Source: an uncultured Planctomycetota bacterium (GTDB lineage Bacteria > Planctomycetota > Phycisphaerae > SM23-33). Taken from it: DNA of 54,164 nucleotides. Where the stretch lies: NCBI GenBank assembly GCA_903892515.1, contig CAITIS010000159.1:1-54164 (forward strand), in the 5' to 3' direction. Below, piece by piece: positions 8,079 through 16,369 of this stretch; the first letter of the stretch is position 1, and each line of letters begins with the position of its first letter. The position numbers were made by a program, and so were the translations under genes. The notes beneath the pieces were generated by a model. The model saw nothing but the letters and a program-made list of their open reading frames with translations, was not told the origin of the DNA and searched no databases.

Positions 8079-8546
8079 CTAGTGGAACTCGCTGCCTTCG
8101 AAGCTGGCGAAGACGTCGTAGACCGCCTGGGCGGTGCTGGCGGCGTCGAGGGCGTGGCGGAAGCGCTGGTCGGTCATGAGCCGGCTGATGCGGGCCAAGG
8201 CCTGGATGTGCGGCCCGGTGCGATCGGGCGGGCTGGCCAGGAAGATCACGATATTGACGGGCTTGCCGTCGATGCTTTCAAAGTCCAGCGGCGCCGCGGG
8301 CTTGCCGACGGCCATGATCAGTTCGGTGACGGCGGCGCACTTGCCGTGGGGAATGGCCAGTGCGTTGCCGATGCCGGTGGTGCGGGTGGCTTCCCGCTCC
8401 ATCGTCGCCTGCAGCATCAGGTCGCGGTCCTTCAGCTTGCCGGCTGCGTTGACCAAGTCAACCAGTTCGGTAATCGCCGCCTTCTTGTCCTTAGCGTCCA
8501 ACGGCGTCTTGATGCACGCCAACGAAAGAATGTCCGTCAACCGCAT
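8079..8546 (-). CDS. PTS IIA (fructose/nitrogen type) protein
   Basis: A 155-residue single-domain EIIA of the fructose-mannitol/PtsN class. The phosphorylated His is His67 in GNALAIPHGK, and the C-terminal segment HIQALARISRLM is typical. Such stand-alone domains take phosphate from HPr or NPr and usually act as regulators rather than transporters. No EIIB or EIIC is adjacent, which favours a PtsN-like regulatory role. The start is supported by AGGAAA about 10 bases upstream. A likely promoter lies at 8635-8662. Confidence 0.85.
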   Translation of the reverse strand: MRLTDILSLACIKTPLDAKDKKAAITELVDLVNAAGKLKDRDLMLQATMEREATRTTGIGNALAIPHGKCAAVTELIMAVGKPAAPLDFESIDGKPVNIVIFLASPPDRTGPHIQALARISRLMTDQRFRHALDAASTAQAVYDVFASFEGSEFH

Positions 8547-8634
8547 GGAAGCTTTCCTGCCACTGATCCCGCCGCGGCGGGCTTGGGTACGTTTGTCGTG
8601 GCCGGTTTGCTCCGGCCCAGATGGAATGTCGAAA

Positions 8635-8662
8635 AGTATAGACCCCTTGGGCCGGCGGGCAA
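8635..8662 (-). promoter_or_regulatory. Sigma70-type promoter for the PTS IIA gene
   Basis: On the minus strand TTGCCC and TATACT are 16 bases apart, about 90 bases before the start codon. The match is reasonable, and the site sits in the only gap available upstream. Confidence 0.45.
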
Positions 8663-8678
8663 CACAAAAAAGCGCCGT

Positions 8679-9020
8679 TCACCACTTCTTAAAGACCACG
8701 AACACCGCCACGAACATCAGGCCGAAGCCCACCAGGTAGTTCCATCGCATCGGTTCCTTGAGATAAAAGATCGAGAAGGCGCAGAACACGATCAGCGTGA
8801 TGGCCTCCTGCATGGTCTTGAGCTGGGCCGTCTCGAACCTGGCGCTGCCCAGCCGGTTGGCCGGCACCTGGAAGCAGTACTCAAAGAACGCGATGCCCCA
8901 GCTGACCAGGATGGCGACGTACAGCGGGGCGCTGCGCAGGTTCTTGAGATGGCCATACCACGCGAAGGTCATGAAGACGTTGGAGATTGTCAGCAACACT
9001 ACCGGCCACCACGCTTGCAC
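8679..9020 (-). CDS. DUF486 (DMT-type) small membrane protein
   Basis: A 113-residue protein with four predicted membrane segments, matching the DUF486 family across its full length; the N-terminal TISNVFMTFAWYGHLK and the C-terminal segment ending in V-V-F-K-K-W are typical. The family resembles half-size drug/metabolite transporters, but no substrate is known. The start is a GTG with AGGAGA about 8 bases upstream. Confidence 0.85.
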   Translation of the reverse strand: MQAWWPVVLLTISNVFMTFAWYGHLKNLRSAPLYVAILVSWGIAFFEYCFQVPANRLGSARFETAQLKTMQEAITLIVFCAFSIFYLKEPMRWNYLVGFGLMFVAVFVVFKKW

Positions 9021-9183
9021 GTCCTGTTCTCCTGGGCCGGAATCGCGGCCAACGATGCCAGGACGTTACAGCTTCGGCGCGGGCGGTGCAATGGTTCGGG
9101 CGCTGGGCAAATCAGAGCTGCGCAATCCGCAATCGTTCGTATCCCGTGCATCCCCTGCACCCCTGCCGATGTTGGGGCGGTGG

Positions 9184-11436
9184 CTACGCGCTGGTCTCGG
9201 TGAGTTGGTGAATCGTTTCGTCGGTGATGTGCTCGTGTTCGACGACCTTGAGGAACACGTCCACCACGGCGGGGTCGAATTGCAGGCCTGAATTCTTTCG
9301 CAATTCATCCACGGCCTTTTGCACGGGCATGCCGTCGCGGTAGACACGGGCGGAGGTCATGGCGTCGAAGGAGTCGGCCACGGCCAGGATGCGGGCGGCC
9401 AGGGGGATGGCCGAGCCGGCCAGGCCTTCGGGGTAGCCCCGGCCATCGAAGCGTTCGTGGTGGTAGCGGACGGCGGGGATTTCCTGGTCGAGGAACTCCA
9501 TGCCTTCCATGATGCGCACGCCGGTGACCGGGTGGCCCTTCACGATTTCCCACTCTTCCGGCGTAAGGACGCCGGGTTTGAGCAGCACGCAGTCGGGCAG
9601 GCCGATCTTGCCGATGTCGTGCAGCATGGCGGCCCGGCCAAGGTGCTCGACGGTGCCTTGGGGCAGGCTCATTTCCTTGGCGATCAGCATGGCATACCGG
9701 CGCACCTTGACGGAGTGATTGGCGGTGTGCTCGTCGCGGGCTTCCAGGGCGTTGATGAGCCCGCCGATGGCCTCGACAAAGAGCCGCTTGAACTTGGCGT
9801 CCAGCCCGGCCAGTTGGCGGCAGAGGTGGTCGACCTTGTTCTGCTCGGCCGGCAGTTGGGCGTCGCCTTCGGGCATCAGGCTGGCCAGCACGACTTGGTT
9901 GCGCCCGCCGCGCTTGGCCACGTACATGGCGCGATCGGCCGCATTGAACAGCGAGTCGGGCGAGTCCACGCCCGCGACGCTCAGGTCGCACACGCCGATG
10001 GAAGCGGTGGGGGTGATCTTGACCTGGCCTCTGCCGGCGGATTTCTGCGCCAAGCCCGCCCGGATTCGTTCCATGACCTTGGCGCCGTTGGCCTCGTCGG
10101 TTTCGGGCATGAGCACGGCGAATTCATCGCCGCCCAGCCGGGCGATCGAGTCGCTGGTCCGCACGTGCTCGGCGATGACCCTGGCAAACAGTTCAATAAT
10201 CATGTCGCCGGTCTGGTGGCCCAGCACGTCGTTGGCGGCCTTGAGATAGTCCAGGTCCAGCACCGCCAGCGTGAGCGGCCGGTTGTATCGCTTGGCGCGG
10301 TGGAATTCGCGCACGAAGAATTGGTGGAAGCTGCGCCGGTTGTTCACGCCGGTGAGCGAGTCGGTTTCGCTGAGCCGCTCAGCCTGGCCGAGCACCGCCT
10401 CAAAACGCTTGGCCAGCACCATCGCCTCGCCGCGTAGGCCCTTGGACAGATCGCCGGTCTCGCCGGACTTGAGGTGCTCGACGCGGTGCAGCAGCCGGGC
10501 GGTCGGCCCGGAAATCATGGCGTGGATCAGCACCACCATCAGCAGGGCGAAGCCGCCTGCCCACACCAGCGTGGTGAGCAGCGAGGCGCTGACGGCCTGG
10601 CGCTGGTTCCAACTGGAACCGGCCGAGCCTCGTATCGTCAGCATTGCAACCACGTGGTTAGCGCGGTCGGTGAGCGGCTTGCGGACCTGCAGCGAGTGGT
10701 CCTCCAGCCGGACGGCTTCGGGGCCGGCCCAGGGGGAAATGGCCGCCTGGGTAGTGGAGGTGACGACGGGCTGAATCTCCAGCACGGCGTTGGCCAGCAG
10801 GTCGGGCTTGCCCAGCAGCTCGCGGCTGAGCGGGCAAATGGCCAGCACGCACTCATCGCTGCCTTCCAGACGCATGCAGGCATACACCATGAGCCCTTCG
10901 GGCGTCTGGGTGATGTCGGTGAGGCCCTTTTGCTCGGCTATTGGGCGGTCCACGTCGGCGTTGGAAAGATTCCACCCCTCGATGGTTTCGACCTCGCGCC
11001 CATTGTATTTCCAGCCCAGGAGCACGTGGGTCTGCTCGCTCAGCAGGGCCAGGCGAAGTTCGTGAATATACATGGGACGCGACTGCCGGACATACTCGAG
11101 CAGGCCGGGCAGGTTATGCTGCTGAATCATGGACACTACCGTCGGATCATGCGCCCAGCCGGCGGAGACGCGCTGCAGGCTCTCCCTCTGCACCTGCAGG
11201 GCGTCCGAGGCGATGCTCAGCCATTGGTTGGCGACATCCTGGTCCATGCGCTGACCCTGGCGGTCGAGCCGGGGACCGACGAAAAAGAAGTGCAGCAACA
11301 ACATGCCGGCCGTCCACGCCACCGCCACGGCCGACAAGATGAGCGCCGAGGGGATGAACCGGCCTCGCTTGGGCTTGCTCTTGCAGTTCGCTTCTGCCAC
11401 TCTGGCCAAGCCTTTCTGAACAAGCAGTACCGACAC
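9184..11436 (-). CDS. Membrane cyclic-di-GMP protein with GGDEF and HD-GYP domains
   Basis: A 750-residue sensor with both synthesis and breakdown domains for cyclic-di-GMP. Membrane segments at about 29-51 and 284-305 flank an extracytoplasmic domain of 230 residues resembling CHASE4-type sensors. The diguanylate cyclase domain (about 350-515) has an intact GGDEF at 435-439 and an inhibitory RxxD site (RTSD, 426-429). The HD-GYP phosphodiesterase domain (about 555-735) keeps HDIGK (606-610) and HHERFDGRGYP. Both activities thus appear possible. The start is a GTG without a clear RBS; a GTG at 11400 is an alternative. It lies 88 bases downstream of gspE on the same strand, so the two may be co-transcribed. 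Confidence 0.9.
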   Translation of the reverse strand: MSVLLVQKGLARVAEANCKSKPKRGRFIPSALILSAVAVAWTAGMLLLHFFFVGPRLDRQGQRMDQDVANQWLSIASDALQVQRESLQRVSAGWAHDPTVVSMIQQHNLPGLLEYVRQSRPMYIHELRLALLSEQTHVLLGWKYNGREVETIEGWNLSNADVDRPIAEQKGLTDITQTPEGLMVYACMRLEGSDECVLAICPLSRELLGKPDLLANAVLEIQPVVTSTTQAAISPWAGPEAVRLEDHSLQVRKPLTDRANHVVAMLTIRGSAGSSWNQRQAVSASLLTTLVWAGGFALLMVVLIHAMISGPTARLLHRVEHLKSGETGDLSKGLRGEAMVLAKRFEAVLGQAERLSETDSLTGVNNRRSFHQFFVREFHRAKRYNRPLTLAVLDLDYLKAANDVLGHQTGDMIIELFARVIAEHVRTSDSIARLGGDEFAVLMPETDEANGAKVMERIRAGLAQKSAGRGQVKITPTASIGVCDLSVAGVDSPDSLFNAADRAMYVAKRGGRNQVVLASLMPEGDAQLPAEQNKVDHLCRQLAGLDAKFKRLFVEAIGGLINALEARDEHTANHSVKVRRYAMLIAKEMSLPQGTVEHLGRAAMLHDIGKIGLPDCVLLKPGVLTPEEWEIVKGHPVTGVRIMEGMEFLDQEIPAVRYHHERFDGRGYPEGLAGSAIPLAARILAVADSFDAMTSARVYRDGMPVQKAVDELRKNSGLQFDPAVVDVFLKVVEHEHITDETIHQLTETSA

Positions 11437-11524
11437 GAATACGATGTCACAACGGGCATACTACGACCCGCACAGTTTGTCGGCGGGATTGCGGGGTGGC
11501 TTTAGGAGCGAAATCGAGGGGTGA

Positions 11525-13192
11525 TTACGCCTTGGTGGCGCGGATGACTTCTTCGGGCGTGGTGATGCCTTCGCTGACCTTCAGCCAGCCGTCCTGGCGC
11601 AGCAGGCGGAGGCCTTCTTTCTGGGCCACCGAGACGATCTGATCGGCCGGCGAGCGGCTCATGATCCGGTCGCGCACCGCATCGGAAATGCTCATCAATT
11701 CATACAGCCCCGTCCGGCCGTAGTAGCCGGTGTTGCGGCATTTGCGGCAGCCTTGGCCGCGGTACAGCATACGCCCTTCTTCCAGGGCGAAGTCGCGCGG
11801 CAGGCTGTTGCGGTCGGGATGGTAGGCTTCGCGGCACTCCGGGCAGATCGTCCGCACCAGCCGCTGCGCCATGGCCGCCTCCAGCGTGCTGGTCACCAGG
11901 AAGGGCTCCACGCCCATGTCCAGCAGCCGCGTGGCCGACGAGCAGGCGTCGTTGGTGTGCAGCGTCGAGAGCACCAGGTGGCCTGTCAGCGAGGCCTGCA
12001 CGGCCGCCTCGGCCGTCTCCAGGTCGCGAATTTCGCCGATCATGATCACGTCGGGGTCGTGCCGCAGGATGTGCCGCAGCGCCCGCCCGAACGTCAGCCC
12101 GATCTGGGACTGGGCCTGGATCTGGTTCACGCCGTCGAGATGGTACTCCACCGGGTCTTCCACCGTGATGACCTTGATGGCGGCGGATACGATCTCGTGC
12201 AGCGCGGCGTACAGCGTGGTGGTCTTGCCCGCACCCGTCGGGCCGGTCACCAGCAGAATGCCGTGCGGGCGGGTGATGATCTGGTGGAACAGGTCCAGCG
12301 TGTCGGACCGCATGCCCAGCTGCTTCAGCGTGAACATGGTCGAACTCTTGTCCAGCAGGCGCATGACCACGCCCTCGCCGTGCAGCATGGGAATGACGCT
12401 GACGCGGATGTCCACCTGCCGGGGCCCGACCTGAAGCTTGATCCGGCCGTCCTGGGGCAGGCGTTTCTCGGCGATGTTCATATTGGCCATGATCTTGATG
12501 CGGCTGATGATGGCCGACTGGAAGCGTTGGATCTGCGGTGGCACGGCCGTTTCCTGCAGCACGCCGTCGATGCGGTAGCGAATCTTAAGCTGCCGCTCGT
12601 ATGGTTCGATGTGAATATCGCTGGCTCGCTCTTTCAGGGCTTCCAGGAAGAACTCGTTGACGAGCTTGATGACCGAGGCGCCTTCGGCCTGCTCGAGCAG
12701 GTCATCGCTCTGCACGTCGGTGGCGGCGGCGTTGAGGTCGGAACTGTCCATCAGGGCGTCGATGGTCTCGCCGCCCACGCCGTAATGGGCCTTGATGAGC
12801 TTCTCGATCTCCTCGCGGCAGGCCAGCACGGGCTCGATTTCCAGGCCGGTCATGAGTCGCACTTCGTCCAGGGCGTACAGGTCGAAGGGGTCGCACGTGG
12901 CCACGCGGAGCGTGCCGTCGGTCTGCTGCAGCGGCATGAGGGTGCGGCGGAAGACCACGCGGGCGGGCAGGACGTCCAGCACGGCCCGTTCGAGCTGGAA
13001 GTCGGCCAGGTTGACCATGGGCAGGCCCAGGTGCTCCGACAGGGCCGAGAGCACCTGCTCTTCGCTGCACTTGCCCTGCGCGATGAGCAGGCGGTCAAGC
13101 CGCTGGCCGCTCTGGCGGTGCAGGGCCTCCAACTCCGCCAGGAGTTGCTGGCTGACCTGCCCGCGTCGAATGAGGATATCGCCGATTCCCAT
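11525..13192 (-). CDS. Type II secretion / type IV pilus assembly ATPase (GspE/PilB family)
   Basis: The cytoplasmic hexameric ATPase that drives pseudopilus or pilus extension. The N-terminal MshEN-type domain covers roughly residues 1-140. The ATPase core has a Walker A GPTGAGKTT at 317-325, an Asp box (TVEDPVEY), Walker B (DPDVIMIGEIRD, about 379-390) and the His box near LVLSTLHTND. Four zinc-binding cysteines are present (450, 453, 482, 485). The length of 555 is normal. No other pilus or secretion gene is next to it, so GspE and PilB cannot be told apart here. Confidence 0.92.
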   Translation of the reverse strand: MGIGDILIRRGQVSQQLLAELEALHRQSGQRLDRLLIAQGKCSEEQVLSALSEHLGLPMVNLADFQLERAVLDVLPARVVFRRTLMPLQQTDGTLRVATCDPFDLYALDEVRLMTGLEIEPVLACREEIEKLIKAHYGVGGETIDALMDSSDLNAAATDVQSDDLLEQAEGASVIKLVNEFFLEALKERASDIHIEPYERQLKIRYRIDGVLQETAVPPQIQRFQSAIISRIKIMANMNIAEKRLPQDGRIKLQVGPRQVDIRVSVIPMLHGEGVVMRLLDKSSTMFTLKQLGMRSDTLDLFHQIITRPHGILLVTGPTGAGKTTTLYAALHEIVSAAIKVITVEDPVEYHLDGVNQIQAQSQIGLTFGRALRHILRHDPDVIMIGEIRDLETAEAAVQASLTGHLVLSTLHTNDACSSATRLLDMGVEPFLVTSTLEAAMAQRLVRTICPECREAYHPDRNSLPRDFALEEGRMLYRGQGCRKCRNTGYYGRTGLYELMSISDAVRDRIMSRSPADQIVSVAQKEGLRLLRQDGWLKVSEGITTPEEVIRATKA

Positions 13193-13320
13193 AATTCCTT
13201 TTGATTCTACCTTATTACCAGTTTAACTCAGAGCGGCGAGTTTTCTTGCCGTTTTGGGTGCAGGGTCGTCCGCATGTGCCCATAGCGACTTTGGGAGTAT
13301 CGAAAAGGCCTGGTTTTCAC

Positions 13321-13344
13321 CTGTCGCGGGCGTCTCGCCCGCGT
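13321..13344. repeat. Palindrome, 'GTGTCGCGGGCGTCTCGCCC' family
   Basis: Single copy (CTGTCGCGGGCGTCTCGCCC) between gspE and the first esterase, next to the composite element at 13364. Confidence 0.7.
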
Positions 13345-13363
13345 CAGGAATGCCAGCGAATGC

Positions 13364-13471
13364 GGGTGCCATAGGTTGAGCCGCGATGTTGCGGCTCCAC
13401 CTATGCGGGCGTCAACATAGGCAGCCCCGCCTTCGCTGGAAGACGCGAATTCGGGTCACCCTATGGCACCC
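13364..13471. repeat. 108-bp composite palindromic element, copy 2
   Basis: Same structure as 2253-2361: outer ends GGGTGCCATAGG and CCTATGGCACCC, an inner GAGCCGCG...TTGCGGCTC palindrome and a shared CATAGGCAGCCCCGCCTTCG stretch. Confidence 0.75.
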
Positions 13472-13508
13472 GTAGCAACCGTTACGCAGAGGAGAGGGCC
13501 GCGCGATA

Positions 13509-13533
13509 CACAGCCGAGGGCGGCTGTGCCACG
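13509..13533. repeat. Single 'CACAGCCGAGGGCGGCTGTG' palindrome
   Basis: A perfect copy of the family arrayed at 7956 and 51628, ending about 25 bases before the first esterase gene. Confidence 0.75.
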
Positions 13534-13559
13534 GGCCCGGCCGTACCACGGAGAGCACA

Positions 13560-14297
13560 ATGCCGACAGCCGACATCAACTTCTATAGCCGCACGCTGGG
13601 CCTGCACGTGCCGATGAACGTCATCACGCCACGCGGCAAGGGGCCGTTTTCGGTGCTGTACCTGCTGCATGGCCTGGGCGGCGACTGCACCGCCTTTGGC
13701 CGCAGCCTGCCACTGGCCGACCTCATCGAGCGGCGGTCGATCATGGCCGTCTGCCCCACGGGCGGCAAGAGCTACTACTGCAACCTGGCCGGCACGCTGG
13801 GCGAGGAGTGGGAGAGCTATCTCGTCCGCGACGTGGTGCGGTTCATCGACGGCACGTTTCGGACGCGGGACGAACCGGCCGGGCGGGCTATCGGCGGGAT
13901 CAGCATGGGCGGCTACGGCGCGTTGATGCTGGCCTTGCGGCACCCCGACGTGTTTGGCTCGGCGTTCAGCATGTCCGGCTCGCTGTACTTCGCCGCCATG
14001 CCGCACCCGCGCGGCGAGGAATACCAGGACGAACTGGTCAAGTTGGTCGCCCCGGCCAACTATGACCTGTTCCGTCTGGCCGAGCAAGCCCGCCAGCAGG
14101 GGACGGTGCCGGCAGTGCGATTCGACTGTGGCACTGAGGACATACTCGTCGGCTGCAATCGCCAATTTCACGCCCGGCTGGACGAATTGGGCATCGAGCA
14201 TCAGTACGCCGAAAGCCCCGGTGCTCACGACATGGAGTACTGGCAGCGGCAGTTCCCGGCCAACCTGGATTTCGCAGCGGAGAAGCTAAGAACATGA
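13560..14297 (+). CDS. Esterase D / tributyrin-esterase-like alpha/beta hydrolase
   Basis: A 245-residue cytoplasmic serine esterase of the PF00756 group. The N-terminal PFSVLYLLHGLGGD supplies the oxyanion hole, G-I-S-M-G-G (around residue 117) carries the nucleophile Ser, and the Asp/His partners are likely in FDCGTEDIL and PGAHDMEYW. No signal peptide. Related enzymes include S-formylglutathione hydrolase and short-chain acyl esterases; the substrate cannot be inferred. GGAG lies 6 bases before the ATG. The next gene is a paralogue, so the two are a tandem duplication. Confidence 0.85.
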   Translation: MPTADINFYSRTLGLHVPMNVITPRGKGPFSVLYLLHGLGGDCTAFGRSLPLADLIERRSIMAVCPTGGKSYYCNLAGTLGEEWESYLVRDVVRFIDGTFRTRDEPAGRAIGGISMGGYGALMLALRHPDVFGSAFSMSGSLYFAAMPHPRGEEYQDELVKLVAPANYDLFRLAEQARQQGTVPAVRFDCGTEDILVGCNRQFHARLDELGIEHQYAESPGAHDMEYWQRQFPANLDFAAEKLRT

Positions 14298-14378
14298 ACA
14301 TAGGGCACGGCGCATAGGGTGCCAACGAGTGTCGCGCCCCTACGCCCTCCACCCTACGCCCTTTACAAAGGAGTTCCA

Positions 14379-15122
14379 ATGGCATTCATAACTGTCGAGC
14401 ACTGGGGCAACAGCATCAGCAAGACCAACGGCATGAACATTATTCTGCCCGAGGCCGAAGGTCCGTTCCCGGTGCTGTACCTGCTGCATGGCCTGGGCGA
14501 CGACCAGACCAACTGGGCGCGCTGGACCAGCATCGAACGGTACGCCAGCACGCTGAGGCTGATGATCGTCATGCCCAACGGCGAGCGGAGCTTCTACTGC
14601 AACGATCCTTCGGCCACCGGGCTGGCGTGGGAAGATTACATAAGCAAGAACGTGGTCCAGTTCGTGGACAACGCGTTCCCGACGATTGCCAAGGCTTCAG
14701 GCCGGGCCATTGCGGGCCTGAGCATGGGTGGCTACGGGGCCATCATGCATCACCTGCGGCACCCGGATGTATTCTCAGCCGCCTGCTCGCACTCGGGCGC
14801 GCTGGGCTTCAACTGCCCGCGTTTCGAGATTGTCGAGCACATTCAAAAGCTTTCGAGCGTCTTCCCGCGCGGCAAGTACGACCTGTTCGCCCTGGCGCGC
14901 AAGGCCAAGAAGGGGCAGGTGAGCGTGCGGCTGGACTGCGGCGCCGATGACTTCCTGCTCGCGCAAAACCGCAAGTTTCACGAGCACCTGCTCAAGCTTG
15001 GCATCGAGCATGCATACCAGGAAAACCCCGGCACCCATGAGTGGCCATACTGGGACAAGCACATCGTCGAGACGCTGGAGTTCGTCATGCAGCACTTTGC
15101 CAAGGCCAAGAAGCGAAAGTAG
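14379..15122 (+). CDS. Esterase D / tributyrin-esterase-like alpha/beta hydrolase, second copy
   Basis: A 247-residue paralogue of the preceding gene: PFPVLYLLHGLGDDQ, then G-L-S-M-G-G with the catalytic Ser, then LDCGADDFLL and PGTHEWPYWD for the Asp and His. The start is the ATG at 14379, preceded by AAGGAG 7 bases upstream; upstream in-frame starts lie in repeat sequence. The stop codon TAG (15120-15122) is part of the GTAG of a REP element. Likely acts on small acyl or carbohydrate esters; no specific substrate is shown. Confidence 0.85.
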   Translation: MAFITVEHWGNSISKTNGMNIILPEAEGPFPVLYLLHGLGDDQTNWARWTSIERYASTLRLMIVMPNGERSFYCNDPSATGLAWEDYISKNVVQFVDNAFPTIAKASGRAIAGLSMGGYGAIMHHLRHPDVFSAACSHSGALGFNCPRFEIVEHIQKLSSVFPRGKYDLFALARKAKKGQVSVRLDCGADDFLLAQNRKFHEHLLKLGIEHAYQENPGTHEWPYWDKHIVETLEFVMQHFAKAKKRK

Positions 15123-15139
15123 GGCGGGCATCGCCCGCC
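15119..15139 (+). repeat. GTAG-tagged REP element overlapping the esterase stop codon
   Basis: GTAG followed by the palindrome GGCGGGC-atc-GCCCGCC. The TAG stop of the upstream esterase is the last three bases of GTAG. Confidence 0.8.
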
Positions 15140-15239
15140 GTCTTGACCGGCGAGAGCAGGCAAGGTGGGGCAGGCTTGCCCGCGTCTTTGCGGACGTCGG
15201 CGTGGCCGCTGGAAGCCGCGGCCACGGCAAGTAGAATGT

Positions 15240-16184
15240 TTATACGTGCATGGCAAACCAGGCCCGGGCCAGGGGCAGGAAAGGCACCGTGTAGGTGTGC
15301 TCCTGCTTGTCGATGAGCGTGTAGCTGCGCGTGCCTTTCAGGTGCGGCAGCAGCGACTCGATGGACGCGCTGGGGCAAATGGTGTCGGCAGCGCCGGCCA
15401 GCAGCATCACGGGCATGCCCAGCCGGTGAGCATGGCAGAGCACATCCACCAGCCCCAAAGCGCGCCAAGCCTTGGCCACCTTTTCAGGCCCTGTGGCCGC
15501 CATTCGCGTGAGCGGCTCAAACGCCAGGAAGTACGCGCCTGGCTCCGTGAGTGTCTCGAGCATCGGGAAGTTTATTAAGAACGGCACGTCGGCGGCCACG
15601 GCGCGGACGCGATCACGCAAAATGCTCGCCAGCAGCAAGGCGGTGCCGCCGCCCTGGCTCGTCCCGAAGACGCCCAGCCGCTCGGGCTGCACACACGGTT
15701 GATCGAGTGCCCAGCGCAGCGCCACCAGCACGTCGGTAAACCAGTCCGAGTAGCCATGTTGGCCCAGAGTCTCGACGTGGTCGGGCAGGACGGGGAAGGA
15801 GCCGTTGCGTTTCTTCTCTTCGGCCAAGCCTTGCGGCGTGCAATACCCGCGCGGGTTGACGTGCAGGACGTTAAAACCATCTGCCACGAGCTGCGGGTGG
15901 CTGGAGGTCTCGCCGCCGTAGCCGGGCAGGTGAATCAGCAGCGGCGCGGGGCCGCGCGACGCCACGGGCTGCCAGTAACAGTAGAAGGTGTCGAAGCCGC
16001 CCTCAAATTTCACGAATCGGCCGGTGGCGTGGCGGGCGGGGGCGGTGTGGCCATGGCAGGGCGGGTCGGTGACCTCGGTGGCGGTAAAGGCCAGCTTCTG
16101 AGCCCGGGCCTTCAGGCTGTCGCACCATTGATCGATCTCGTCGGGCGTCGGATAGTTCGGATGAAACTTGGCGTTGTCATTCAT
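15240..16184 (-). CDS. Acetyl xylan esterase-like alpha/beta hydrolase
   Basis: A protein of about 314 residues resembling the AXE1 (carbohydrate esterase 7) group: IHLPGYGGETSS near the oxyanion hole, NPRGYCTPQG, and the nucleophile elbow FGTSQGGG. The C-terminal AGAADTICPS and KQEHTYTVP segments probably hold the Asp and His. CE7 enzymes remove acetyl groups from oligosaccharides or antibiotics. No signal peptide, so it probably acts on imported sugars. I chose the ATG at 16184 because upstream in-frame codons run through a palindromic repeat; no clear RBS supports either start. Confidence 0.75.
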   Translation of the reverse strand: MNDNAKFHPNYPTPDEIDQWCDSLKARAQKLAFTATEVTDPPCHGHTAPARHATGRFVKFEGGFDTFYCYWQPVASRGPAPLLIHLPGYGGETSSHPQLVADGFNVLHVNPRGYCTPQGLAEEKKRNGSFPVLPDHVETLGQHGYSDWFTDVLVALRWALDQPCVQPERLGVFGTSQGGGTALLLASILRDRVRAVAADVPFLINFPMLETLTEPGAYFLAFEPLTRMAATGPEKVAKAWRALGLVDVLCHAHRLGMPVMLLAGAADTICPSASIESLLPHLKGTRSYTLIDKQEHTYTVPFLPLARAWFAMHV

Positions 16185-16256
16185 AGTCGTCAGTCGGCAT
16201 TTCCGTCCGCAGAACCCGTAGCGGACAACGCTCGGGAACCTGCGGACCCTGCTAGT

Positions 16257-16359
16257 GGGTGGCATGGTCACGCTGTTCGCGTGACCATGTTGAAATCATG
16301 ATGCTGTTCAGAACTTGGCGTCCAAACATGGTCACGCGAACAGCGTGACCATGCCACCC
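16257..16359. repeat. Inverted pair of 'CATGGTCACGC' palindromes
   Basis: Two oppositely oriented copies (16257-16290 and 16326-16359), each a palindrome with GGGTGGCATGGTCACGC at one end. A third copy is at 23882. The pair lies between the CE7-like gene and ileS, ending 11 bases from the ileS stop. Confidence 0.8.
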
Positions 16360-16369
16360 GGTTATGCGG

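Noticed and set aside
9319..10437. A 372-codon plus-strand frame antisense to the GGDEF/HD-GYP gene
   Set aside because: No domain features; the opposite strand carries intact catalytic motifs.
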